Below are positions 1 to 10,192 of a stretch of DNA of 31,764 nt, in pieces; position 1 is the stretch's first letter, and every line of letters begins with the position of its first letter. Origin of the DNA: Smittium culicis. Its lineage: Eukaryota; Kickxellomycota; Harpellomycetes; Harpellales; Legeriomycetaceae. Below the pieces are notes generated by a model. The model ran no database searches. It saw only the letters and a program-made list of their open reading frames with translations, and had not been told where the DNA came from. Position numbers and translations under genes: made by a program. The DNA is taken from assembly GCA_001970855.1 (NCBI GenBank), contig LSSN01002208.1:1-31764 (forward strand), in the 5' to 3' direction.

Positions 1-31
1 AAAAAAAACTTTTTTTTAAAACATGGAATTA

Positions 32-259
32 TTAGTTACATATTAAATCATAAATTTGATATCTTCTTTTAAAGCCGTGTAAAATTTCTTTCTTATTGAG
101 ATAAATTCTCCGGATTTCAATCTTCATCAAAAAAACTATTAAATTTTTTATATTCGATATTAACAGATCTCTGTTTTTTGAATCGAAGATTCGATGGGGT
201 ATGAGTTCCATAGAAATATATCTATTGTATCTACCGAATGAAACTCGCTGTCGTATCAA
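32..259 (-). pseudogene. RT thumb/connection fragment of DIRS-like element
   Basis: This 75-codon open stretch is a fossil and has no independent start signal. It contains FDSKNRDLLISNIKN followed by MKIEIRRIYLNKKEILHGF. The layout is the DIRS RT one: an I-(N/D)S-x-(D/N)-M-x-L-x-V-P block, then a run of about 30 residues, then (T)L+KLAxxIGK. The equivalent block of the second copy (14313-14050) has the same order. Inferred from shared layout; no search was possible. Confidence 0.6.
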
Positions 260-2518
260 TGACAGTCTAACTTTAAGTTTTTACATATCTCTCGTATTAT
301 ACTAAGTTATTATCCGGCTAAAGTTTGAGCAAATTTTCTCGGGCGCGTATCACAATACCGAGATTGGAAATTGGATTTGATAGCTAGACTAATATCTTTT
401 CGGAGATGAAACTGAATTTTTTTCACGAGACATATGATTATATTAAGTATATATTTTTTCGGGCTGTTTGATGGTCACCTAAAATATCATTAGATTTTCT
501 ATTTAATCTTAGATTCAAATCCCTTTATATCTAGCCAACTATAATTCTCGGAAAAAAATTTTATTGAACACCAAAGGTTTTAGTGATGCTCGAATAGATG
601 GAAGCAGAGCTGAAATAACCGGTATTAAAACTGGAAGCTCAGATACAGCCGTACTTCTTGTATACCACAATGTGCATAAGCGAATCCTCGAGATCCAAAG
701 ATGAGATTCAATCCTTTCAGTGGATCATGCGAATTTTGGAATTCAAAGTTTACTTATTGATATTTCTCTCCTCATCATTTAGTTTGGCTTCGAGAAATCG
801 AGGACCTGACGGTTTACTTGATTATTCTATTTTATCTTTAAAAGCTGACCGAAAAAGACTGTATCCAATTATTGAATTTTCTCTATTTCTCGCTTGGGTG
901 TGAGAAAGGATGATTTATGGTCTTTTTTTTCTGATAAAGGGTTTATCTAATGCTATTTTGGGATCAATTAGTTGATTTATGAACCTCCTAGACATTATTT
1001 ACAACATCACCGGTTTTTTTCAGCTTGAATCTTGATACTCTTAAATATAGCTCCAAATTTATATGATAATGGAATGCTCTGGGTATATTTTGAGGTATTC
1101 TAGCGCAATCGTTTTCAAAATAATTTCACTAATAGTCGGTGGTATTATTCAACCATTGATGGTTTTTTATGATTAAACAGCCTTCGCTGTAGCAGCTTTT
1201 CTGTTGTACAAATTTTTATGGACTTCATCCTGCTGACTCTTATGAAAGAGCCGCACTTAATGCTTTTTCTCTTTTTTCTTATTAAAAATAAGGTTTTCCA
1301 ACGACTCTTTATGCACCAGTTAATTGGAATTGTATTTTATAGGTTTGTTTGGTTTGATAGGCACTTCAAACACCTTTTAGAGGTTTTATATACTGACAAA
1401 AATATTTGCTGCTTAATTTGGTTGTTTTTTTTTTCTTTCTTTAGTATTTTTATTGATAAGTTAATAAAATTGTGAAATTAAATAGAGGGAAATTATAAAA
1501 ATAGTAAATAAATTGTTTGTTTTTTTTTGGGGACTTCTTTATATTTTATGTTTTTTGGTATTTTTGTTTGCCAGTCCTTATTTGAGAATAAGGACGGTAA
1601 TTTTTTTTTTTTTAGTGAAATAAAGCAATTAGAATAATCGTTTTGCTGGGTATTTGTAAGTTTTTTTGCCTTAAAAAAAGTTTCTTATGTTGGAAGAATT
1701 TTATATTTTTTTCCTCCCCCTTTTCTAACAGTCCAAGAGCGCACCTTTTATAGTAATTATTTTTATCTTATTACTTTTATATCTTTTATGGCTGTACTAT
1801 AATTTAGTTTTCTTTTACTAACGATTAGGTTCCAAATTTATTCAGTATGGCGATTTGAATAATTTCCATTACACCTAAGACATTAATATTTAAATCGAAA
1901 CAACGTGTTTTACATAATTGATGCGGGGTGGGATATTAAAACAATGGGGTAGTTAAAATACTACTACCAATGACACCGACCCATGTTTCAGTTACGGAAA
2001 TTCCGAATACCACAACTCTTATAGTTTTGAAAAACAAGATTTAATTATCATCCGCAGTGATTATAACAAGGTTCTATACAACAATTGGTGAATTTTTGAT
2101 CTATTGGCCTTTATGATTGAGCTTATAAAATTAAGTTCTATTGAGTACGGAATCGTTTTTTGTCACCACACTGGAATTCAAAAAATTCAGATACGATTAA
2201 ATATATTTCTTAGAACTTTTTTTAGGGCATGATTTTATTTCAATCTTGAGTTTCTCTTCAATATATTGATGTGTTTTTCTGAAACCTGAGTAGATATTCT
2301 GGTCAGTCGCTGGTACCCTTATAGTGATGTAGAGGCCTTCATGCTCCGATTTGTACCGTTTTCACGAGGAGTTCTTTATTTATAAACTTCAAGAACTTGG
2401 TTTGGATGTGGTTATTAATTTCCGATAACTGGTTTCTTGGTTCATAATTACTATTTTTTGCGATAAAAAAATTTTTATAACCTTTATAATAAAAATTTAT
2501 ATTAAAATTTTTATTCGG

Positions 2519-2697
2519 TTAGTGAGCCTTTGCGAAAGAAATGATGAAGGTAACACGGTCGTGTATTTCGCAACTTGTAAAATTAAAATTTTTCATAATT
2601 CATTATATTTCTCTTATTTTTATTGGTATGTAATTTTAGGTTTAGTTTTTTTCAAAAAGATGGATCGCTTAATAAATATTCTCTCTGAAGTATAATA
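2519..2697 (-). repeat. 5' terminal segment shared by both DIRS-like relics (left copy)
   Basis: About 180 bp alignable with 15994-16176 in the same orientation. Shared words include CCTTTG-GAAAG, ATTTTTATTGG, TTTTAATTT-like runs and CTCTCTGAAGTATAAT. Because both copies carry it next to their gag side, it most likely marks the 5' terminal region of the element family. Confidence 0.65.
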
Positions 2698-3399
2698 ATA
2701 AGAATTTGTTGGTCGATTCTTAGCGAGAGATAATTAAAACTCAAAGTTTAGCCTTATTTAATAACTCAGCCAATATAAGATATAATTATAAGAATCATAG
2801 AGATAAACCCATTTTCAAATAGCTGAGTGATAGAATACTTTATCCTGTGAATTTTATAAAAGAAAAAAGATCTCTTACTTCAAATAAACTTTACTGTAAA
2901 CCATCTGTTTTAATTTTATTCTTAATTACCAGCGCTACAGGCATTTCGAAAAAATTCTGACTTTATATAAAATAAATAGGTCTGTTGATCAAGATTATAT
3001 TCTTGAAAAACAAAATTCAACGATATCATGGAATAAATTCTAGTCTCATATTCTAGGATATTTGACTAGTCTATCAGCTTCTGGCCGTAAATAACGTTAA
3101 ACGGTATATTTCCTGTTTTAATCCTGTTTAATTTAAAATTATTTTCTTATCTAATCTTCATTTCTACTTGGGCTCATAATGTTTGTTTTAATAGTACATA
3201 AAGAATTGTGCCTGGATTTAGGTATATATAACACCTTTAAATTTGTTATTTTAAGTCATAATGATACTAATTGCTTTGAGTACCATCGATTGTAACAGAG
3301 TTTATATTTGTTATAAGACCAAGCGTTCTTTATTATAATTCTTTAAATAAGAGATAACTGGCTAATATAGTTGAGTATAGCTGAGTATAATTGTATGTA
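2698..3399. other. Gene-free AT-rich spacer
   Basis: About 700 bp with no convincing ORF, RNA gene or repeat. It separates the left DIRS-like relic from the pogo-like element. The right end has short iterations (TTGAGTATAG, CTGAGTATAA) just before the transposon. Confidence 0.6.
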
Positions 3400-3915
3400 C
3401 AGTAAAACCTCTAAGATGGCAAACCTCTAAGATAGCAACTTGATTAATTTTAAATTGAAAAAACATTGCTATATTGTTTGAAGTATACCCCACTCTTATT
3501 AAAGCGATATTATAGGCTAATTAAATTAAATTTGCATGTTTTAACAAATTTTATTTGTCAATTGGCTATTTATAATGCAAATAATCTGGCATATTATCAA
3601 TTGCACTCTGAGAAGGCAATTCGCAGTTCTGTAGTAAAATGACTGTAAAATGAACCAAAATATAATTTCTAAGATATCAACTAAAATATGTAGACGAATT
3701 ATGTTAGAATTTTTTTTTAATAAAAAAATAAACAAATCAAATTATTATATTTAGAATTCTTGATTTTAGGTTGTTTTTTTTATTTAATTTGTAGCTAGTT
3801 CCTTGCTAGCTATTTTTATCATTAAAAAACCTCTCAGATGGCAAATTGCTATCTGAGAGGACATTTGGACCAAAGTGGGGCAAAAATAGCTGTTGCTTTC
3901 TCAGAGGTTTTACTG
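3400..3915. mobile_element. Pogo-like non-autonomous DNA transposon (MITE), 516 bp
   Basis: Terminal inverted repeats are visible directly. The left end starts CAGTAAAACCTCTAAGATGG, and the right end, read on the minus strand, starts CAGTAAAACCTCTGAGAAAG. The element is flanked by TA on both sides (3398-3399 and 3916-3917), the target duplication of the Tc1/mariner/pogo group, and CAGT-AACCTC ends are typical of pogo/Tigger/Fot1 elements. Each end carries a second, subterminal copy of the ACCTCTNAGATRGCAA motif. At the right end this makes a hairpin with a perfect 10-bp stem (3830-3839 with 3851-3860). The interior shows no transposase: a 64-codon open stretch at 3735-3541 has no HTH or DDE motif. 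The element is therefore probably mobilised by a transposase elsewhere, or dead. Confidence 0.8.
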
Positions 3916-4192
3916 TATTATTTACGCGCTTGAAATCAAATCAATTTTTGATCCACAGTGTCCAATTGAATTCGCTTTTAGATATTTGGGTATTATTGGA
4001 TATATAAAAATTTAATTCTATGGTTTAACATAATTCAGCCAATTACTGGCCAAATCATAAATGCGAATGTTATGGAATTGATTATTTTTGTAACTAAGCG
4101 TAAGGCTGAATAAACAACATGATAGTTACCTTTTGAAATTGCTTTGATTTGTACATTCGAAGACTAGATAAGCTAAAATAAAGTGTTTATCA

Positions 4193-7100
4193 ATGATGAA
4201 TGCGGAACTAGATGAAAAGGTTGATGTATACCATCATGTGCCAATCATTCTCGACAACATTTATAACTACAATTCTCCTGTTATTTTACCCCAGAAAAAC
4301 AACCGCTCGCTTTCTGAAAATAGTAATTCTTTTTCTAGCCATCAAAATCATGTTATGTACCATATTAATTACAATCATGAAACTACCGAAAATATGCACA
4401 GCGGTCAAAAGATTAACAAGTTATCAGAAATATATAGCGAACGAAATTTTAGCCCGAAGCTTTTTGGAGAATTAGACGATAATTATAGTTACCTTAATAT
4501 GCATGTACAATCATCAATAATCTCAGATGTATGGCAATACCCTGAAACTGCTAATATAATTCACAGTAGGTGTATTCATTGGAGAATATTACGTTGTGGA
4601 ACTATCTTAGAGCTAAGATTGATTAATTTTATACAGACACAGGATTTGTCGCCTAATCAAAGTCAGCAACAAGATCTTAGCTCGACTAGTGAAGCATCCT
4701 CTATCATAAGTCTCGTTTTCCCTCATAAACTAGAAGGGAAAGTTCAGTTCCATAACGTTATAGACAAAGATGATACTGGTGAATGTAATTCTATCCCTCT
4801 GTCTGAAACATTGGTGATTTTCGCCTTGTCCGAATCAGGAATTATTTATCGAATCTCTTTAAATAACATATGTTCAACTAACCTTGCCAAAACTCTTGTT
4901 ATTAGATCTGAAGCCTATAAAATTAAAAATAAATCTCCAATCGAGAATCAGAATGAAAAAAGAATTTTCTCAAATCCTGCAAAGACAACTAGTGCAAACT
5001 CCGTTCCATGTGATACTCACACCAAAAACCCTTTTCTCAAACAAATCGAAAGCTTTGACTCAACCTCTCTAATGGTTTATTGGTTAGATGGTCTGGTTGT
5101 TTTAGTATCTGGCTTTGGCTCTCAAAATCGAATAACTGAAAGCATTTTTTATTTAATAGATGAGCCTCAATCTTCTTTTGTATCGCAGCTGTATAAAAAA
5201 TTTGATTCCTCTATCTCCAATACTATTGAAGCAATTAAAAATGTAAATATCTCTTCAGGCGTCAATTATTCTCAATCTGATAATTTAGTAATTGGACTAG
5301 AGCTTAACAGAGCATTGTGGGTATGGAAGCCTCGTTTAGGTAAAACTAAAATAGAAATTAAGCTTCCTACCACTGACCAAAATCCATCTTTATTACCTTC
5401 TCCTGACAACAAATCTTTTATCAGACTTATTCCATATCAGCTAGATAGCTCCAATTCTATAATTTCGTCAAAGGATATTATTAATATTATAGTTTATGTA
5501 AATGATTCTGACGGTGGATATTTTGCAATTGTTGAATTGGTAATTGATAATGAGAATTTTGACGAATCGTCCCTCACAATTTCTTCATTAAAAAAATCTT
5601 CAGAATTTTTCCCTATAATCCCTCGAGATTCTAGGCTTATTGACTTTAAAATTTTGCAAAATTCTTCCAGCAACTCTAATAGTTTCCTTAGCTGGAAATT
5701 GTTTTCATTATGGCAAACTTCTGGATCTGAAAAAGTAATGTATGGTTACTTGCAATCTAACGACATGAATAAACACATATATAAAGATTCTGAATCTGAA
5801 CCTGAACCAAGAGTAATTTGGGGCCTAAAAAGTTCAATTGGTGAAAAATGGATTTCCGATTACCCACTCCCTGAATATTTGCAACCTCTACCGACGAGCG
5901 GCGAATTAGAAATTTTACAAGAATGGCTGCTTAGCAAAAAAAATGATCCTAATTCATCTTCTTACTTTGGTATAGATCAATCAGTAGAACTTGAACTAGG
6001 TAAAGACTTAAAAGAAAAAGTCTCTAAAAAGCTACTAGGCTCTTTTCTTTCATACGTTCTTAATCCTTTACGCTTTTCATCAAGTGTGGTTCAATATGCG
6101 TTGCATATATATATCAACAAATCCATCGGCACCTCATCAACTTTTGATAAAAATATTCTTAGCCTCTCCTTGCGTAATCAATTAATAAATATTATTGGCT
6201 TTAATATCCCATATATTGACGAAAATCAGTCTCATGATGAACCTTCTTTGACCCAAGTATACGATTATTCTAACCAGCTTTATACTGAATGGATGTGGTT
6301 TTTATCAATTTGCTCACAAATACAACAAAGCCATAATGCAGGAAACTCTCTATTTATTAATAAATTTACATCTATAGTCGGGATCTGTAGAAGTCTTAGT
6401 ATTGACATTTTACAATATAGCGGTGACTTGGAGTGGGTTATCGAAAATTCAAAATTCCCTAGAAGCTTCTCATATAGCGAAAGACTGACTTCTAACAAAA
6501 GTTTGATTTCCCTATCCTCCACAAGCCATTTTGCTTCTTCAACGATATCTCGAACTCCTCAAAATCTTTTGGATTCCAGTAGATATAAAATCGTAAAATC
6601 ATCTCAAAAACCAAACATTCTCATTTTAAGTCAAGCAATCAATAACGTAGGTTCTAAATTAAGTTTATTATCTCGAGCACAGCTAATACATGACTTTGAG
6701 TTAAGGTTTATTGGCGGTGTATACTTAGATATAGAAAGTGAGCTTGCAGCTTTATTTAATGACTTATATTCTTCAAACCCTGAAGAGTTTGCTGCCATTT
6801 TATCTGAATCCCTCAAATTGATTTTACAGATTGAAGATTTTTCTGAGACTGTAAAGAGTTTGATTGGACTTGTTATGGACACAGATACCCCATCTAATCT
6901 CACCGATAGTTTATATGACTCTAATTCTCGAAATAATGAGAATATCTCAGATGGAAATTATACCCAAAAATATTTCAAAGTATCAACCGCAATCGTCTCC
7001 TCAAAAATAGCATTATTATTTAAAAATAGATATTCTTTGGTTTGCGAGCTTCTTATATTCTTTAGCGCTTTATCCTTCATAGTTGATGATTTTTCATGCG

Positions 7101-9898
7101 ATAGACCAGCGTTAGGAAATAAGATTAAATCGCCTAATCCTGGAATTGAAATAGAAAAAGGAATTATCGTTAGCTCTAGACAAATTTATAAACTTATTGA
7201 CCATGAAAGCAAAAGTTTGTTGCTCTCGAATCTTGTGGAGGCATTTAGGCTATATACATTTTTAGTTAACTACACCAACTGTGTCACCTTTATTAACTCA
7301 TCATCAAGTAAATCCTATTTCGCTGAAATGTCAAGAAATCTCAAGTCAAAATACAATACAATTGTAAATCATAGTTATGATAGTAAGGAAGTAGATTCTG
7401 TATATATCAATAAACTTGAAGATAAGCGGAAAAATGCACCTGCTCCTTACCCGCTTCTTTTGTTGAAAATTTCAGACTATCTGCCAATATTATCTAATTC
7501 TAAATGGATCCGCATGCCAACTACCTTTTCTGAATCTGCAATTAACAACTCCTTAAACCATGTAACTAATTTATTCAATAACTTGATATTTAGCTCTGGA
7601 GAAAACTATCATATGGATCCCGCAATTGATCATATAGACGCTCCTATTTATCAAAATAGACTGATATCTTTTGATGATTCAATCTCAAATTTTGTTTCAA
7701 TGTGCATTGTTGAATACATTGACCACGAGCAAATTCTCAATTTGATGAAATACCTCCCTACTGTTTTTCAAGTATCTTTCTTGTGCGGAGTTGTAAACGC
7801 TGAGCTTGGGCGCTTCCAAACTGCAGCAGACTGCTTTGCTTCAGCTGCATCTGCCATATTTAGTGTTGGAAGTAAGGAGCTTCTACCAACCAAACCAGCT
7901 CATATTGATCTAAAACTCTCACATCTTTCCTCTAAAGCCGAAGCATGGTTAGAGTCAATAGGTTTTGAAAGAACTGATATTGTTGGATATTATCTTCAGG
8001 TAGCTAAAATCTTTGAAAAATCAAAAGCCCACGAGCTGTCCTCAGAGTTTTATACTTTAGCTGTTAGAAATTCTTCATTTAACGGCTCTGGAATTTTTGA
8101 AAATAATTTGGGCCCTATTTACGTTAAAATATTCCACTCTGCTATAGAAAGCAAACAAATAGAAAAAGCATACTCAAGTATTATCAATAACCCAGACCTA
8201 GATATGCAACTGGAGTGCCTTCGTTTATTTGTAAACTTTTGCTTGGACGAAAGCAAAATCGAATATTGCAGACTACTAATTAAATTCCCATTCCCGGGAC
8301 TTTTAGGAGAAGTTGAAAAATGTTTGCAATTTAAAGCAAGAAACAGTAAATTGAACACAACAAACCTATTTACTACACCTAACCAAAGCGAAGGAGATTT
8401 AGGAAAAGTCTCTCAAATGAATTATTATTATATTCTCTTTTCTTTTTATATGAACTGGAACAACTTTTATGAGGCTTCAAGCATTATGTACCAATACGCG
8501 CTTAGACTTTCAAAGCACTGTTCACTGGATAATTTTACAGCAAGCTTACAAGAATTGAGTCCTGATACTACTGATAAATATTTAGAACTACAACTTCAAG
8601 CACTCTTACTATCGATCCAGGCTATGGAAGTTACAAGCGAAAGCGAAAGAATGATCTTAATCCGTGGCGCAGCAAAAAAACAAATTAAAAACAACAGTAG
8701 TACACTCAACAAAAAGCGAAAATATACGGATTCATTTTCAAACTTCAACATAGTTCCAGAAAAGCTCTTAGGATCGGAAGTAACTAGCATTGTTTATTTA
8801 CAAGATATTAGAAATCAGTATGAGCTTGTAAAAGCTAACAAAAAAATACTTAGATATGTAAAAAGCGAAGGAAAACTGATATTTGATAGATTGTCATTTA
8901 TTAATGATATGTATGAAGTATTTAATTTACTAGTTGATCTGGATTTTGTTAGCTATGCAATTGAATTTTCTTCAAAAGTAAAGCTAGACTTCAAAGCTGT
9001 CATTTCAAAACTCACTAAAATGGGTAAAAAAACTCCTAGCAAAAATCATTGTTACATGTACCAAAACGAAACTTCAATTAAATTATCTCCAAATCCATTT
9101 TATTCCGGAACTGCTATTAACAGGGACCTTGATTATGGATATTTACACGAAGCGCTAGAGTTCTTTGAGCAAAGCTTGGGTAAATGCAGCGAATCTTGTT
9201 TAAACTCGGAAGGGAATGTAAAAACAAAGTCTAATGAGTACTTGTTGACTCTTGCTATGGAAATATTCAATTTCTATAGTGAGAACAAAAGTTTAAATGC
9301 TGATTTTGTTAGCCAAGACGCTAAACAAGAACATGAACCTATATTGGTAGAAATTCCATCATCACCAATATTACCAACCTGGCTAACAGAAAGACTATTC
9401 AAAGCAGACTCAGTTGTAGAGCTGATAAGGGTTTGCTACAATAGTAACGCAATATTAGAGGGGTCGATGTATATGCAGAAATATATACAAGACAAAGCAA
9501 TAGATTTACAACTCAGTACAGAGATACAAAAGCACACAAACGCAATTTATTTACCTTTTGGACTTATTAATGAAGGCAGATCTAAGCTTAAAAATATTAT
9601 TGACCAGCTAGTCTCTAACCTGAAAGAGCTTGAAAAAAGCGAGGATTACTTAGAGTCAGATTCAGGAATAGATTTAGCATTTGAAAATAATAAAGATCAT
9701 AAACCTAAGGGTGGTGATAGTGACAAAATTGGTAAACAAAGTGATAACTTGCAACCAAAAACTAGACTGCAAGCTTCTTATATTTACTATATAAATTCTT
9801 TTCAAGGAATCAGTAAAAGTATTGACGAGTGGCTTGCGAAATATTTGCACTATGTTAAAAGAGAAACTAAAGAAATTTTAGCAGAAGCAGAAAGCTGA
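4193..9898 (+). CDS. NUP160: Nuclear pore scaffold nucleoporin, Nup160/Nup120 family
   Basis: A single 1901-codon exon encodes a structural subunit of the Nup107-160 (Y) complex, which builds the outer rings of the nuclear pore. The best family match is the alpha-helical C-terminal half. Around residues 1305-1345 there is IYVKIFHSAIES, KAYSSIINNPDL and CLRLFVNFC, then FPGLLGEVEKCLQFKAR. Around 1410-1440 there is NYYYILFSFYMNW then SIMYQYALRLS. These follow the Nup160 order (KHxLDLGxYEEAYxAL-NPD, CLRxLV, GLxxEVExxLxxKAR, YYxLLYAFHIxRxNY, VMYExxxRL). The N-terminal part (about 110-560) is beta-rich, as expected for the propeller, and begins with an HWRI segment like the family's. At 1901 aa it is longer than human NUP160 (about 1436) or yeast Nup120 (about 1037); the excess looks like Ser/Asn-rich linkers. 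The first of two adjacent Met codons is used here. The gene ends in TGA and is convergent with the UCH gene 294 bp away. Antisense ORFs inside it are shadows. Confidence 0.85.
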   Translation: MMNAELDEKVDVYHHVPIILDNIYNYNSPVILPQKNNRSLSENSNSFSSHQNHVMYHINYNHETTENMHSGQKINKLSEIYSERNFSPKLFGELDDNYSYLNMHVQSSIISDVWQYPETANIIHSRCIHWRILRCGTILELRLINFIQTQDLSPNQSQQQDLSSTSEASSIISLVFPHKLEGKVQFHNVIDKDDTGECNSIPLSETLVIFALSESGIIYRISLNNICSTNLAKTLVIRSEAYKIKNKSPIENQNEKRIFSNPAKTTSANSVPCDTHTKNPFLKQIESFDSTSLMVYWLDGLVVLVSGFGSQNRITESIFYLIDEPQSSFVSQLYKKFDSSISNTIEAIKNVNISSGVNYSQSDNLVIGLELNRALWVWKPRLGKTKIEIKLPTTDQNPSLLPSPDNKSFIRLIPYQLDSSNSIISSKDIINIIVYVNDSDGGYFAIVELVIDNENFDESSLTISSLKKSSEFFPIIPRDSRLIDFKILQNSSSNSNSFLSWKLFSLWQTSGSEKVMYGYLQSNDMNKHIYKDSESEPEPRVIWGLKSSIGEKWISDYPLPEYLQPLPTSGELEILQEWLLSKKNDPNSSSYFGIDQSVELELGKDLKEKVSKKLLGSFLSYVLNPLRFSSSVVQYALHIYINKSIGTSSTFDKNILSLSLRNQLINIIGFNIPYIDENQSHDEPSLTQVYDYSNQLYTEWMWFLSICSQIQQSHNAGNSLFINKFTSIVGICRSLSIDILQYSGDLEWVIENSKFPRSFSYSERLTSNKSLISLSSTSHFASSTISRTPQNLLDSSRYKIVKSSQKPNILILSQAINNVGSKLSLLSRAQLIHDFELRFIGGVYLDIESELAALFNDLYSSNPEEFAAILSESLKLILQIEDFSETVKSLIGLVMDTDTPSNLTDSLYDSNSRNNENISDGNYTQKYFKVSTAIVSSKIALLFKNRYSLVCELLIFFSALSFIVDDFSCDRPALGNKIKSPNPGIEIEKGIIVSSRQIYKLIDHESKSLLLSNLVEAFRLYTFLVNYTNCVTFINSSSSKSYFAEMSRNLKSKYNTIVNHSYDSKEVDSVYINKLEDKRKNAPAPYPLLLLKISDYLPILSNSKWIRMPTTFSESAINNSLNHVTNLFNNLIFSSGENYHMDPAIDHIDAPIYQNRLISFDDSISNFVSMCIVEYIDHEQILNLMKYLPTVFQVSFLCGVVNAELGRFQTAADCFASAASAIFSVGSKELLPTKPAHIDLKLSHLSSKAEAWLESIGFERTDIVGYYLQVAKIFEKSKAHELSSEFYTLAVRNSSFNGSGIFENNLGPIYVKIFHSAIESKQIEKAYSSIINNPDLDMQLECLRLFVNFCLDESKIEYCRLLIKFPFPGLLGEVEKCLQFKARNSKLNTTNLFTTPNQSEGDLGKVSQMNYYYILFSFYMNWNNFYEASSIMYQYALRLSKHCSLDNFTASLQELSPDTTDKYLELQLQALLLSIQAMEVTSESERMILIRGAAKKQIKNNSSTLNKKRKYTDSFSNFNIVPEKLLGSEVTSIVYLQDIRNQYELVKANKKILRYVKSEGKLIFDRLSFINDMYEVFNLLVDLDFVSYAIEFSSKVKLDFKAVISKLTKMGKKTPSKNHCYMYQNETSIKLSPNPFYSGTAINRDLDYGYLHEALEFFEQSLGKCSESCLNSEGNVKTKSNEYLLTLAMEIFNFYSENKSLNADFVSQDAKQEHEPILVEIPSSPILPTWLTERLFKADSVVELIRVCYNSNAILEGSMYMQKYIQDKAIDLQLSTEIQKHTNAIYLPFGLINEGRSKLKNIIDQLVSNLKELEKSEDYLESDSGIDLAFENNKDHKPKGGDSDKIGKQSDNLQPKTRLQASYIYYINSFQGISKSIDEWLAKYLHYVKRETKEILAEAES

Positions 9899-10192
9899 AG
9901 AGTATATTATTCTTTATTTAATTTACATATTATTTTAAAACTATCGATATATATACAATACTTGCAATTTTTTTATATTTACTATTTTTAAACAAATTAT
10001 TATTTGTGTATATTTTTTTAGTAATTTACAAATATCCATTAGCTAATACAGAATAAAATCGATGAATATATATGTGAATATCAGATTTTTTTCAGCCTCT
10101 TTAAAATGAAATTATTAAAAAATGTATTAGTGTATACACATTAACAAAAAAAAAAAAGAATATCCTGACAAATATATATGTATATATATAAA
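9899..10192. other. Convergent 3' intergenic region
   Basis: 294 bp of extreme A+T between the stop codons of the nucleoporin and deubiquitinase genes, with ATATAT runs at 10171-10190. It must hold both polyadenylation regions; several AATAAA-like strings exist but none can be singled out. Confidence 0.6.

Larger units (their letters stand above)
1..2697 (-). mobile_element. Decayed DIRS-like retrotransposon relic, left copy (cut by window edge)
   Basis: Read on the minus strand, this stretch holds reverse-transcriptase debris of DIRS type. Positions 698-669 give LDLEDSLMHI, which matches the LDLxDA-x-HI catalytic block and its counterpart at 14600-14571 in the second copy. Positions 259-32 keep a 75-codon open stretch whose DSKNRDLLISNIKN and LNKKEILHGF match the RT thumb/connection region. 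The right boundary is set by a segment (2519-2697) that aligns with the 5' end of the second copy (15994-16176) and includes a CTCTCTGAAGTATAAT end. Between about 960 and 2518 I recognise no protein; decayed gag sequence would be expected there. Frames are broken by many stops and shifts, so the element is dead. Its 3' part lies outside the window. Confidence 0.7.

Noticed and set aside
500..535. GATTCAAATCCC string resembling a tRNA B box
   Set aside because: No A box, acceptor stem or anticodon arm can be placed around it, and it lies in RT debris.
658..1475. Plus-strand ORFs of 81 and 85 codons
   Set aside because: The first is antisense to the LDLEDSLMHI RT block. The second is Phe/Leu-rich with no motif and lies inside the decayed relic.
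3541..3735. 64-codon minus-strand ORF as a transposase
   Set aside because: Ile/Leu-rich with no HTH or DDE motif; the element is too short to be autonomous.
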